DNA from: Podocnemis expansa
Lineage: Eukaryota > Chordata > Testudines > Podocnemididae
Reading direction: 5' to 3'
Assembly: GCA_007922195.1 (NCBI GenBank)
Contig: ML682067.1
Location: 9,839,007-9,903,006 of the forward strand
Length of the DNA: 64,000 bases
Shown: positions 45,561 to 56,200 of the stretch, piece by piece
Layout: every line of letters begins with the position of its first letter
Position numbering within the stretch: position 1 is the first letter of the stretch
Made by a program: the position numbers and the translations under genes
The notes under the pieces: generated by a model
Databases searched by the model: none
Told to the model about the DNA's origin: nothing
The model's input: the letters and a program-made list of their open reading frames with translations, nothing else

Positions 45561-46771
45561 TCTAGCACAGAGGCTGGAGAATTACATGACAAAGGTAATG
45601 CAAATTAGATTGCTTAGCTCAGGTAAAGGCAGAAAGAAGGGGGTGGTTTTGGAAACAGAGACGCTGGGAGAAGCTGCTGGCTTGGTCAGAGAAACACTAC
45701 CTTAGAAGCAACTCCAAGAGGCTGAATCTGCCCATGTGGCCAGGCGGGCCAAGACTGATTGTACAACATCCAAACAATCAGTCTTGTGGGTAAGAAAATG
45801 AGAATAGATCAAAGAGTAACCTTGGAATAGTGTTAGTAGAATAATATGCATTTTTTATGCCTTTTGTTTCCTTGTGGTCACTTCTGAATCCTTTATATTG
45901 TAAATTGATTGTGCATTGATTTGCTATATACTCACATAAAATCAAATCCTGATCAATCAACTTGTAGTTGTTTTATCTAAAGCGTTGTGGACTTTAGAAG
46001 ATGGGAGGGAGGGAGGATGGGCATTTCAGTGTTAAATGGACAGATGTGAGACCATGGTGATTGGAAAAGGATCCCAATTCCTGTAAGACAGAAGTTCCCA
46101 CTGTGGTATCTGGGGCTCGGGGTGCTCATTGGGGGACCATTGCCTGAGGAGCCAGAGGGTGTTCACTCACTGCCTGGGATCAATCATATGCAAGAGGCTG
46201 GCATGGACTGACTCAGGAGTGAGTGATCACCTGGCAAGGAGAGGTGAATTGGGGCTTGGGACTGGAGATCTGGGGGGTGGGTCACAGGGACACACCAGAC
46301 TTGATTTGAGGAGCAGCCTGTCACACTAAGTAGCAACTAAAGGTGGGAAACATTCAAGAACCATACTGAGTGAAATGTCTGGTAGTGTGTGCATAAACTA
46401 AAGGGCCACGTGCAAAAGGTACCTAGGCAGGAGCGCCGCTGATCTGCAAAAAGACCTGGGGCTCAGCGCCCTGGGATTGGGGGCTTGTGCACAGCCACTG
46501 CAGCCACTGCTGTGGGCAGGCCAGTGGTGGATCCAGGGCTTGGGCATTGGAACTCGGGGCTCAACCCCCTTAAGCCTGGCATCAGCAATGCCCCTGTACC
46601 TAGGACAGGAAAATTCATGCTCTTGATTTGTTGGGTCCACCTGGGAAAAGAGTATATAAGGGAAGCAACCCCAAGGGTGATTGCTATCCATTTGGGTGAC
46701 AGTAGTGTGTATGCTAAGTTTATTGTTATGGAGACAATGAGGCACTAAAGAAGAGGAAAAGATCTACTTAC
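45561..46771. other. Nothing assigned
   Basis: Unassigned sequence preceding (in plus coordinates) the exon at 46772, so likely intron of that gene. Confidence 0.35.
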
Positions 46772-46861
46772 CTTTTCAGGTGTTCCTGAAAGGCTGAATC
46801 TCTTCGGGTCTGCAGCAGGCAGGGCGACCAGGGTACCTGTGTTCCTGGTCAGTCCAACATC
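46772..46861 (-). CDS. Internal coding exon of an unrecognised gene (30 codons)
   Basis: On the minus strand the exon follows TTTTATCTTCCTTTTCCAG, an excellent acceptor, and precedes GTAAGTAGATC, an excellent donor. It is exactly 90 nt, starts and ends in phase 0, and has no stop. It reads DVGLTRNTGTLVALPAAD followed by PKRFSLSGTPEK. The KRFSLSG stretch looks like a phosphorylation or linker sequence, but that is a guess. The codons look like a real gene and the exon lies outside any recognised repeat. I do not recognise the protein. It reads in the same direction as the CpG-island gene at 22 kb but lies upstream of that promoter, so it is either another gene or part of a longer transcript of the same one. 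Confidence 0.72.
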
Positions 46862-47579
46862 CTGGAAAAGGAAGATAAAAGGCATCAAGTTATTCTTATT
46901 TAATTCTAAGATTAGGACATTATGTTCCTTTGTTGACCCTTTTGTGTACTTTATTTTTGTTCGGCCTTGCAATACAAGTTTCAATATTAAGTCTTGTGGA
47001 TTCACCTCTTATGCTGCCCCATTGACAGATATGGATGGGGTTGCAAACTCACACCACCAGGGAAGGGATTTCTAGAGCTAAAGTAAAATTTCCCTTCCTG
47101 GACTAACAATAAATTAATACTTTTGACAACAATAGCAAAAATTGTTGGTTTATATTTATGGTTTGTTACTCAACAATTCATTGCAAAGAGTGCAGAAGAT
47201 GGTCTTTGATACAATGAGTCCTCAGAGACCTTTGGCTTCTTCCTTTGCATCAGCTAGGAGCCAGCTTATTGTTATTTTTGGATCAGTTTTTATTTTTTAT
47301 AGTCTCAAGGTGCACTGTGGTTTTGACAGTCTTCTCATTGGATAATAGCAGGCTGTGATGTGTCTATTATTACCCCAACTGTCACGAGACCAGGATTGCT
47401 CTGTTAATAGCTGAATATTTGGCCTTTGGTCCTGGTGCTTTTGTCCAGTCACATCAGTTCTCAGTAAACTAGGGAAATCAAATGATTCTTTGTGTGAGGG
47501 AAATCTGACAGTTTATCCTTTTATGCTTGTACAAGGCTTAAAGAGAGGGTGTGTGTGAACGTATCTTCTCTTGCCCTAG
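46862..47579. other. Nothing assigned
   Basis: Unassigned, probably intronic to the minus-strand gene. Confidence 0.35.
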
Positions 47580-47650
47580 GCCCTATGAGCCCTTGGACTT
47601 CAGAAAGGAGCACAACAAAACTCCCCATCTTTACTGGCCAGAAGATGTAG
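47580..47650 (+). CDS. Possible exon on the plus strand (weak)
   Basis: Preceded by TATCTTCTCTTGCCCTAG, a good acceptor, and followed by GTGGGTGAG, a fair donor. One frame is open and reads PYEPLDFRKEHNKTPHLYW then PEDV. It lies on the strand opposite to the better exon at 46772. Protein not recognised; may be chance. Confidence 0.25.
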
Positions 47651-48014
47651 GTGGGTGAGGTGGATGCTGTATCCCCTTGAAAGGTTGGTGGGGGGGCAAA
47701 GCTTCTGTGCTCTGCCTAGGAGCATGAGAAGAAATTCTGGCAGACTGTGCTGAATGGAGTGCTTGCTGGGAACTCCAGCCACTGAATAGCTGAGCTCTAC
47801 CATCCTTCATGGGATAGGACTATGGGGAAAAGCTAACCCTTGCTTAATAATCATAGGGTGCTGAACAATGTAAGATATATGAGTACTATTAGTTCCTGTT
47901 ATGAAACTTTTAAGAATATTTAGTAGGCTTCTTGACTTCAACCTATTAATCTGTTTTAAACCGTCTACTTTCTTTTCTTCTGAGTCTTTTCTATTATAGC
48001 ATGTTTATAGAAAT
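47651..48014. other. Nothing assigned
   Basis: No feature identified. Confidence 0.35.
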
Positions 48015-48368
48015 CTTGTGCTCAGAGGCGGCTTTAGGATTTCTGGGGCCCTAGGTGAAGGCCCACTGTGGGGCCCCCTCTATGAACTAAACTCATATAA
48101 AAAGCATAGCATTTTTGTTCACTTTAAGAATTTGGACAGTGAACTGCTTTCATATTGCCTATTCAACAGCCAACCTTTTTCCCCCTCTTTCAGCACCTGT
48201 CATGTACTTCCTTTTATTACCCAACTCATCTGTCATTGAAGCCCCCATTCACTCATCCTTATTCTTTATTATTAATAATCTCTTTCTGACTGAACCTCAC
48301 AATACAATCCTGAAAATGAAATGAATGTCACAACAGATCACAATGCCACATCATCAGAGCAGCCACAT

Positions 48369-48493
48369 TTCACATATATAAAATTTCATGGAAAACCCAC
48401 AATAACAACAAAATCAAATTTCATAAAATGTCAACCCATTTGAGTAAAAAATAATTCTTCCAAGTTAGCAGAAACCATCCCAGAATGCAAATT
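48369..48493 (+). repeat. 125-bp direct repeat, copy 1
   Basis: TTCACATATATAAAATTTCA through CCATCCCAGAATGCAA. It recurs at 49940-50064 with only a few differences, 1.57 kb away inside the same hAT. Confidence 0.9.
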
Positions 48494-49939
48494 CCTCAAT
48501 ATCACAAATGTTGTGCAAGGGCTAGCAATGTCATGAACTAGGAAATAAAAGCTGCCTCCAGCCCTGAAGGAGAGGGGGAGGAAGGGCAAGGCTGACAGCT
48601 ATGACCCCCTCTTATGGCCCCCTAGAGCTGATCATAGGGGACCCACCCCCAGTCCAGCTGCAGTGAGGGTTTCCAAGTTCCCTAATCTACTTGGCTGGAA
48701 ATTCACAAAGGGATTCCCACTCTCTCAGAACTGCATGGTTATAGGAAGGGAGGGTAGAGGGAAGGGAGCCAGTCACAGGAACTGCTGGGGCTTGTAGGGT
48801 GCAGGCTAAGGGCTAGAATAGATGTAACTTGCTGGGGTGAGGGCTGCTGTGCCCCCAATTTAGTTTCTGGCTGCAGCTGCAGGGCTGGGCAGTGAGGCTG
48901 AAAACACTACTCCCAGCACCAGCAGCTGTTAAGAAGTCAGGGATAAGGGGTAGACCTCCCTACAGCTCTAGCTCAGCTTTCCTGTTACTGCTTTTGGTAC
49001 AGCATGCAGTGGAAACTGCTACCTGGAGGTGAAGAGAGATAACAAGAGCTCTGTAGCTTAAGCCCCCCTCTTTACTTCTTCTGGAGCCCCCCCAACCCAA
49101 CATTCTCTCCTTTCCCCTGGCTGTGCAGCTCAGTCATCCCAGCTTAGGTGCAGTCAGGACTTCCAAATTCCCTAACCTACCAGGCTGGGGGGATATCATA
49201 AGAAAGGGAGAGTAGGAGCCAGGAGGACTCCTAGAACTGAGGGTGAGGGGTGTGTGAGCTATGGGCTGCTGGAGAGAACATGCTCATGTGGTGGTTGCCA
49301 CATTTCCTGCTTCAGAGCTGAAACTGTTTCCAGCCCTGAAGAAGCTGGGGAGGCAGGAAGAGCTGGGGGCTGAGACCACCCTCCTCTCCCTCAATGCCTG
49401 AAATAGCCACTGCTGCCCAGGGAAGAGAGGGGAAAACATCTGAATCCTCAAACATGACTTAGCATTAAAAAAAAAAAATCAAAAGCAGGACTAGTACTTT
49501 TTTACCAGTAGGAACCATCTGTATTAACACTGCCTCCCCTGCAAAAATACATAACAAAACTGGCCCTGCCCTAAAAAGTTCACCTGCCTCAGGGTGTCTG
49601 AGCAGTGAGCACCATGCACAGGGTAAGAGCAGGGGTGGGGGGTGGGGGGGGAGCGTGAGAAAGCCCACATATCCACCCATCCTCCACCGCCCCACAGATA
49701 CATACCCCTCCTCAGGGTGGCTTGGAGGTAGTACCAGGACACCTCCCGCCCTGTGCAGGGGGGGGGTGTAGAGTTGGCCCCCAGGCACCAGAGACCCTTG
49801 GTAGCTCACTGCCAGAGTGGAAGAAAAGAACAATTTCAAATGATCACTTTGTGTTCTGAGTCACTTTAATAGCTGGTCATCAGTGGAAGAGTTGTGCATC
49901 TTTCCATTACTAAGCCTCAGATATGGCAATTAAAGGCAC

Positions 49940-50064
49940 TTCACATATATAAAATTTCATGGAAAAACCACAATAACAATAAAATCAAATTTCATACAAT
50001 GTCAACCCATTTGAGTAAAAAAGAATTCTTCCAAGTTAGCAGAAACCATCCCAGAATGCAGATT
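49940..50064 (+). repeat. 125-bp direct repeat, copy 2
   Basis: Partner of 48369-48493. Its close match suggests a recent internal duplication or a gene-conversion-like event inside the element. Confidence 0.9.
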
Positions 50065-50284
50065 AACACCTAATGTTCCCAGCATTCAGCACATCACCAC
50101 ACCTGCTTTTTAGTATTAGCATTCTTTCTCAGTATGTCTGCTCCACCCACTTGGCCCTGCTGCCAGCCCCAATCTCCTTCCCTACAGCCCTAGCAAGACT
50201 GCCTCCTCCCCCAACCCCTGGGAGAGAGTGGTGACATGGTGGGTCTAGGTCTGTCTATCAGCTATTTCTGTGGCCCCCCATCAT

Positions 50285-50500
50285 TGTAGTATTTCGAGCA
50301 CCTCACATTCCTTAATGCATTTATTCTCACCCAGCCCTCTGAGACAGGGCAGTGCTTCTATTCCCACTATACAGTAACAGACGGGTGGGGAACTGAGGCA
50401 CTGAGTGACTAAATGAGTTGCTCAAAGACACAGGAGAGGTAGCAGAGCTGGAAGTTCAAAGCAGGTCTTCAGCTACCCTGGCTCCCAATGCCCATTCCCT
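50285..50500 (-). repeat. MIR/CORE-SINE-like segment inside the 3.3-kb hAT
   Basis: GGGGAACTGAGGCACTGAGT, GTTGCTCAAAGACACAGG, GTAGCAGAGCTGGAAGTTCA and GCAGGTCTTC appear in the order expected of the complement of a MIR. It indicates captured genomic sequence or an insertion into the element. Confidence 0.6.
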
Positions 50501-51338
50501 TTCCCACCCCGCAGCAGCCCTGGCTGCTTCCCAACATCAGTCCTCTTTCCATCCCTTCCTCACAGACCCAGCTCAGCTCCCCAATCCCCCTGCAGGGATT
50601 TCCGTAACACCCTCCTAAACCCCCCCAGAACTTCCCAAAACTCCCCCAGTTAGTAACAGTGTTATATCAATTTAGTGAGCACCCCCCAATACCCTCCTAC
50701 ACCTTCCCCTACACTGCCCCTAATTTCAAGTCCTGGGTAGCATACTGCTCCCTGGTCCCCTACCCCACCCCACAGGTCCAGGGGATGGGGGCCTCACACT
50801 TACCCTGGGGAAGTGGGGATCAGAGGCGTATGGTGATAGGTGCCCACTTGCTGTGGGGCTGCCTTGCTGTCCAGTGCAGTCTGCTCCCAGCCTCTCCTTC
50901 TGAGTGGAGCAGCAGAAGCCCCAAGCAGCCTAGGCCAGGTCAGGCCAGGACTGGGGGGGGACGGACCCTGATCCACCCCCCCATCCAGCAAGAGAAAGTT
51001 TGCTGCTTGAAGGGGGGGAGGGTGGAGCAAGCCAGCCCAGAGGCTTGGCTCTGCTTTTCTGCCCCGCCTCTAGGCCAGCCCTCCCTGTCTCTAGACTGGA
51101 ACAGCCGGCCCAGGGGAGGGGTGGGAGAGGGAAGCCCTGCCCCTGGGCCGGCTGTTCCTCCCTGGGGGCGGGGTGAGCCCACAAGCACGAAGCAGAGGCT
51201 GCTTTTCTTAACTTAAAGCAGGGAGCTGAGCGGTGCGGCTCCCCTGCACTCACAGAGGGGGTGGTGGGGCACCCCACAGTTGGGGGCCCTAGGACAACAC
51301 CTGCCTTGCCTACCCCAAAAGCCACCTCTGCTTGTGCT

Positions 51339-52456
51339 ATTAGTTTGAGAATATTTGCCATGCACTGGGATAGCAGATGGAGGGAGAGAGACACAAAGTT
51401 TATCAGTTTACCAAAGATTGAAATAATGTGTTTAGTTGGACTCTCTGCCTGATGTTTGACGCTTATTAATAGTTTGACATTTGGGAGTTTGGAATGTTAG
51501 TTGCTAGAGTTTGTCACTTCAGTCTAATATTATTACCTTCAAGCAGCACTTCGCACCAAGGAATCCCATGTATTTCCCGTGCTTTGGTTCTTACTTGGTT
51601 ATAGTTCCCTCCTTTGGCTGTCTGCCAGTGAAATCACCTAGGAAACCCAAGAACTGGTTACCATGGCCACTTACATAAGTGTATGTTCCCTTCCATTGCA
51701 CATTGTATCAATATGAAGAAATCCATGGAAGTTTTATCTGAGCTGAGGTCTACAGGATGGGTTGCTAAGGACTAGAACCTGGCTGATCTTGGGGTATGTA
51801 AATAGCAGTTAGTGGTGTAACTGCAGCATATGTAGACATTTGAGCTAGCTAGTTCGATAGGCAACAGCAATTAAGCAACACAGGCTAGTCACGTGACTAC
51901 ATAAGCATCCTTGGTGGGTTTGTATAAACAGTGCTGCTTCAGCTTTGCTGTCATTGTTACTTGAAGAATTAGTTTTGATCCATGTTTAAGTTTGCTGCAA
52001 TCCCACCTGCAATGACAGCACAGCTACATACATCTTTACTCCATGCAACCCCCTGTGTGTTTGCTGGTGCTTCACAAAGTGTAACCGGGAGCTGAATGTG
52101 GCCCTTTGCAGCTATGCTTGTAACTGAACTTGACATTATAGCTTGTAAGGAACATACGGTTGAGTGTCTACAAACCAAGAGAGCTCCAGAATGAGTCAAA
52201 AAGAAATAAAATGGAGTCTTGTTCTCCTTCAAGCTCAGATGCATAAGACTCCACACAAGAAATAAAAACATTTGACTGCATTTGCCTGAACTGTGAGGAG
52301 AAGAATACACACAACCTAGGTCCAAAGGCAAACAATTCAACTGAAAAACCTGTTGACTTGCTCAAGAAAGCAATGGAACTTCTCAGCATAATGCTAGAAA
52401 CCTCTGGTTCATTTTTCTTGGTCCTCAACATCAATACCAGAGACACCTTAGCTGTT
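51339..52456. other. Unassigned, frames at 51969-52446 of unknown nature
   Basis: Minus-strand frames at 51969-52340 and 52168-52446 overlap in different frames; neither has a recognisable domain or good splice sites. They could be a decayed gene or transposase. Confidence 0.3.
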
Positions 52457-53308
52457 AAAGGGTGTGAAACTCATGGCCTGTGGCCCAAATCTGGCCTGCC
52501 AAGAGCATTGATCCAGCCCACAGAGCTGCTGCGGGGCCTGTGCCTGAGAGCTCTTTGCAGCAGCAGCAAACAACAAAGACAAGCTGCCCCCAGCAGACCA
52601 GGGTTAAGCATGCTTGTAACTCGGATCATGTGAGTGCATCAGAGCATAGGGGAACAAAGGAAGCACTCTAGCCAATCCCAGCTCAGTTCTGCCGTGGTAT
52701 GCCAACCAATCAGAGTTTCAGTCACAGCAGGCTTGATTGGTTCCCAGAGAGCCACTGCATGGTCCCCCACCCCAACTGTTCCCTGTCAATCAGTCAGTTA
52801 GCATAGTAATCTGATTAAATGCACATTGCACGAATCACAAATAAGAAAAAGAAAGAGTGCCTGGGGCCCATGTGGGAATTAGACAACCAAAGGCCAGCTG
52901 GGACTAAGCCAACCAAAGGCCACCATGCTGAATGACTGACAGTGAGTGGACGGGGGCAGGGGGGAAGCAGAAGCCTAGCCTGCCTGTGGCTGTAACTGAG
53001 ACTGATTGCCTGTTGCCAGAACTGTAGGGGAAGTGGAAAGGGAAGGAGAAGGGGGGTCTGGGAGTGGCCAAGCAGGAAAGGGGGGTCCAGGACCTGCACA
53101 ATGAGAGAAAGGGAGTCGGGAAGCCCAGAGGGTAGGGAAAAGGAAAGGTGTGGGAGAGCCTGTGGGGTAGGGGAGGGGAAGGGGAGCCCATTCCACTCTG
53201 AATGTAGCAGGGGAAAGGGTTGGGGAGCCCATGTGGACACATACCCCCTGACAGATGTCCTGCACTCCAATGTGGTCCCCTGCACTGAATGAGTTTGACA
53301 GTCCTGCT
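52457..53308. mobile_element. hAT-like element A (0.85 kb)
   Basis: Left AAAGGGTGTGAAACTCATGG and right AATGAGTTTGACAGTCCTG are decayed inverted repeats of the CAGGGGTGTCAAACTCA class. The body shares long stretches, in opposite orientation, with 54128-54895 (GGAGCCCATGTGG, GCCTGCCAAGAGCATTGATC). The long minus-strand frames are not coding. Confidence 0.7.
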
Positions 53309-53915
53309 TAGCATCTTCTCTCATCTCCTGCTGGAACCTATAAGTCCATAAGTCTTACCATCTTATCTCATCTCCTGCCTGGAACCTATATGTTACTCAT
53401 GGGCCATCTCCAGGCATACGCTCAATCTTAACTTCTGCTTAAGAGTGGACACTGGAGGTGTAGCAAATCTTCCTAGCTGAGGCACTAGTGGAAGTAACTC
53501 CTGTGTCATCAATTGACTTTGAGAACTGGATAGACTGACATGCTTTTAATGGGAGTCAAGAGGTTCCCTTCTCTGAAGGATGGATGGATGGTTTCTAAGA
53601 GCAGTGAACACAGTGGTTATTCACATCCAGCAGAGGCATGAGTCTCCTCCAAAGGTAGTTCCTATTTTACTTTGCAAATATAAGGGACTTTCTTCAGTGT
53701 TCGTTCAGTGCCTAGCAAAGTGGGACCCTGATCCTTGAGTGGGGTTCCTAAGCACTGCTTCCAAACATTATTAACAGTCAAGGTTATACTACTTCACTCC
53801 TCAACACAGCGGGCCACAAGGTATTGCCAAGTCACTTATGTGTTTTGTCATTTGTCTTCTACAGGACATAGAGAATGTGGATGAACAATTACTGTCTTCC
53901 CCAAATAGTCTAATT

Positions 53916-53995
53916 CAGTGGTTCCCAACATTTTTGAGTATGAGAACCCCTTTTTAACATCAAAAAATTTCATGGTCCCCGAAATGATAACAGTT
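53916..53995. mobile_element. Left end of a hAT-like element
   Basis: CAGTGGTTCCCAACATTTTT is a typical hAT left terminus. The sequence breaks off after TGGTCCCCGAAATGATAAC without a right terminus. Confidence 0.5.
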
Positions 53996-54127
53996 GTTAT
54001 CGGGGACAGACTGCAGGCAGCGGTGCTGCAGAAGGGCAGTGGAGAACCTGGCCCCCGCCTGCTCCCAAGGTTGGGGATGTATCCAGGGTGAGGCTGCTCA
54101 CAGTAGGCAAATACAATTCATTTATTG

Positions 54128-54895
54128 CAGAGGTGTCAAACTTATTCAAGGAGGGTGCACACTGGAAGGCAGGACACCTGTTGCGGGCCATGTGTCTGCA
54201 TGGGCTCCCCAACCCTTTCTCCTCCTATGTTCAGAGTGGAATGGGTTCCCCTTTCCGCTCCCCTACCCTGCAGGCTCTCCCACACCTTCTCTTTTCCCTA
54301 CCCTGTGGGCTCCCCTTTGCCACACTGGCTACCTGACACACATACACAGACACTCTGTCCCCTCCCCTTCCCTTTCCACTTCCCCTATCTCCAGGTAGGA
54401 GGCAAAGAAATCAGTCTCAGTCACAGGCAGCCAGGCTGGGCTCCTGCCTCTTCTTCTCCTGGCCCACTCACTTTCAGTCATTCAGAATGCTGGCCTTTGA
54501 TTGGCTTGTTCCCACGTGGGTCCCAGCCATCTTTTCCTTTTTTATTTATGATTCATACAATTGCTGTCAATCAAATTAGCATGTTGACTGACTGACAGTG
54601 AACAGTTGGGATGGGGGCAGTTCAGTGGCTATCTGGAGCCAGCCTAGCCTACTGTGACTAAGAGTATGATTGGTTGGCAGACCACAGCAGAACTGATCTG
54701 GGATTGGCTGGAGCACTTCCTTTGTTCCCGTGCTGTTTGACTTGGATCATGTGAGTGAGTGAGAAGCTCACCTAGCTCTGCTCTGCTGGGGGGCCTGTCT
54801 TTGGAGTTTGCTGCTGCAGACAGCTTCCAGGCACAGCCCAGGCAGGAGTTCAGTGGGGTGGATCAGTGCCCTTGGTGGGCTAGATAGGGGATCCC
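54128..54895. mobile_element. hAT-like element B, inverted relative to A
   Basis: Starts CAGAGGTGTCAAACTTATTC. The body is the complement-order match of element A: GCATGGGCTCCCCAACCC here answers GGTTGGGGAGCCCATGTGG there. The right part ends with GGATCAGTGCCCTTGG near 54880, followed by a C-run. A and B form an 0.8-kb inverted pair with 0.8 kb between them. Confidence 0.65.
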
Positions 54896-55467
54896 CCCCC
54901 CCCAATGACTGTGCTTTCAGCTATTTTTAAATCAGTACTCAAGAACCATTTTCTAATTGCTGACACGGGTGCACAAAGTAAACATGAAATGTAGCATGTA
55001 CAATGATGAACATGGTAAAAAATGTTTAGCTAGCTAACAATAGTAAAGCATATCTTGGGCAGCTTCACATGCAGCCCACACACTGACGGCACTGTTGGTG
55101 CAAGCTGTGTGATGACATCTCCTCTCTCTTCCCTCCTACCCGCAAAGGGCCTTTTTAGCAGAGGTCCACCCTTCAATGCTCTCTTTGGCAGCCAGAGACC
55201 TGCCATTGCTGGATCCAGTTTAAGTGCAGTGTCATTTACCTGCAAAAGCCCAATTGTATCTGAACCTACAGCATTACAGAATCCTGCTTTTGTGAACAGA
55301 GCAAGCCTTTATAGATAAGATAGCTGTTTACATTGGAACAGTGGACTGGTCAGTCCAAAGACTTTAAGGTCTGGGGCCAGTTCTCTAGATCTGGAAAGAG
55401 CAGGAAGCTGGATGTGTTTGTAAAGTGCCTAGCACACTAAGGACCTGATCTGTGACTGGAACCCATA
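54896..55467. other. Nothing assigned
   Basis: An open frame at 55055-55318 (plus) has no domain that I recognise. Confidence 0.3.
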
Positions 55468-55642
55468 CAGAGCTGTAATGTAGCGTTTTGCCGCCCGGGG
55501 TGCATTCTGATTGGAACACACCCTTCCCATTAGCGGTGCTCAGAGCCAGCACTGCAAAACTGCCCCTTTAATAGCGTGGCTCCATTGAGCTGCTTTGGGC
55601 AGCCTGGGGCTGTGCACCGTCGGTCCTGCCGTAGTTATGGCC
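55468..55642. mobile_element. Short TIR element, inverted copy of 22864-23029
   Basis: Starts CAGAGCTGTAATGTAGCG and ends CGTAGTTATGGCCG. It contains GGGGTGCATTCTGATTGGAA, the complement of the matching block at 22980-23005. Confidence 0.75.
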
Positions 55643-56027
55643 GCTAACTTGTATGTGCTACTATAGTAAAAGTAAATTACGCTATTCATTGCTGGAACCT
55701 AGCTATCTGCTTTTGAACTGAGTCCCAAATGCATTATTTGAGACAGAACAAAGACAAGAGAAGGCAGGGACAGGAAATCAGATGGAAGTTCAAACAGGTA
55801 GTTGGGTCAAAAGGGCACAAAGAAGGGAGTAAATATTGCATCAGCTTTCCTGATAGTGTGTTGTCAGGCACCCTTATCTAGATTCACGCAACTAACAAAA
55901 TCATCCTTAAATCCCCCACTGACAAGTGTCCCTCCCCTCATCTTAGGGAAATCTTGTCTATAGAAACGCTAAGGCTATCTCCTTCTCTTTTCCAGATGAT
56001 GAATCTCTTCAGAACATTAGCCTATTA
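55643..56027. other. Nothing assigned
   Basis: No feature identified. Confidence 0.35.
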
Positions 56028-56200
56028 CAGGGGTCAGCAAACTCTGCCAACCCCTGTGCCGGTCCTTCTTACCTGACCCTCAGCTGGTGCCAGCGGCCCC
56101 CCTGCTGAAAAAATGTGGCAGCTGACTGAAAATTCAGCAGTGGTCATGGCTGGATTGGGAGTGCTTCCCAGGCATGCCACAGAACACGAGCTATATTTAA
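56028..56200. mobile_element. Left end of a hAT-like element
   Basis: CAGGGGTCAGCAAACTCTGCC is a hAT-type left terminus (quoted up to the end of the conserved part). No matching right end; it fades into the DIRS-like remnant. Confidence 0.5.

Larger units (their letters stand above)
48023..51330. mobile_element. 3.3-kb hAT element with perfect 8-bp duplication
   Basis: CTTGTGCT flanks both sides (48015-48022, 51331-51338). The left end CAGAGGCGGCTTTAGG and right end CCAAAAGCCACCTCTG are inverted repeats, and the next bases (GGGGCCCTAGG / CCTAGGACAACACC) continue the relationship. No transposase frame was recognised. The interior contains a 125-bp direct repeat, a MIR-like segment and a GC-rich inverted block shared with 25879 and 45121. 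It is best read as a non-autonomous hAT that has accumulated other DNA. Confidence 0.88.

Noticed and set aside
45044..45705. Frames of 127-182 aa on both strands
   Set aside because: GC-rich shared hAT interior; the same sequence recurs in other elements and is not collinear as protein.
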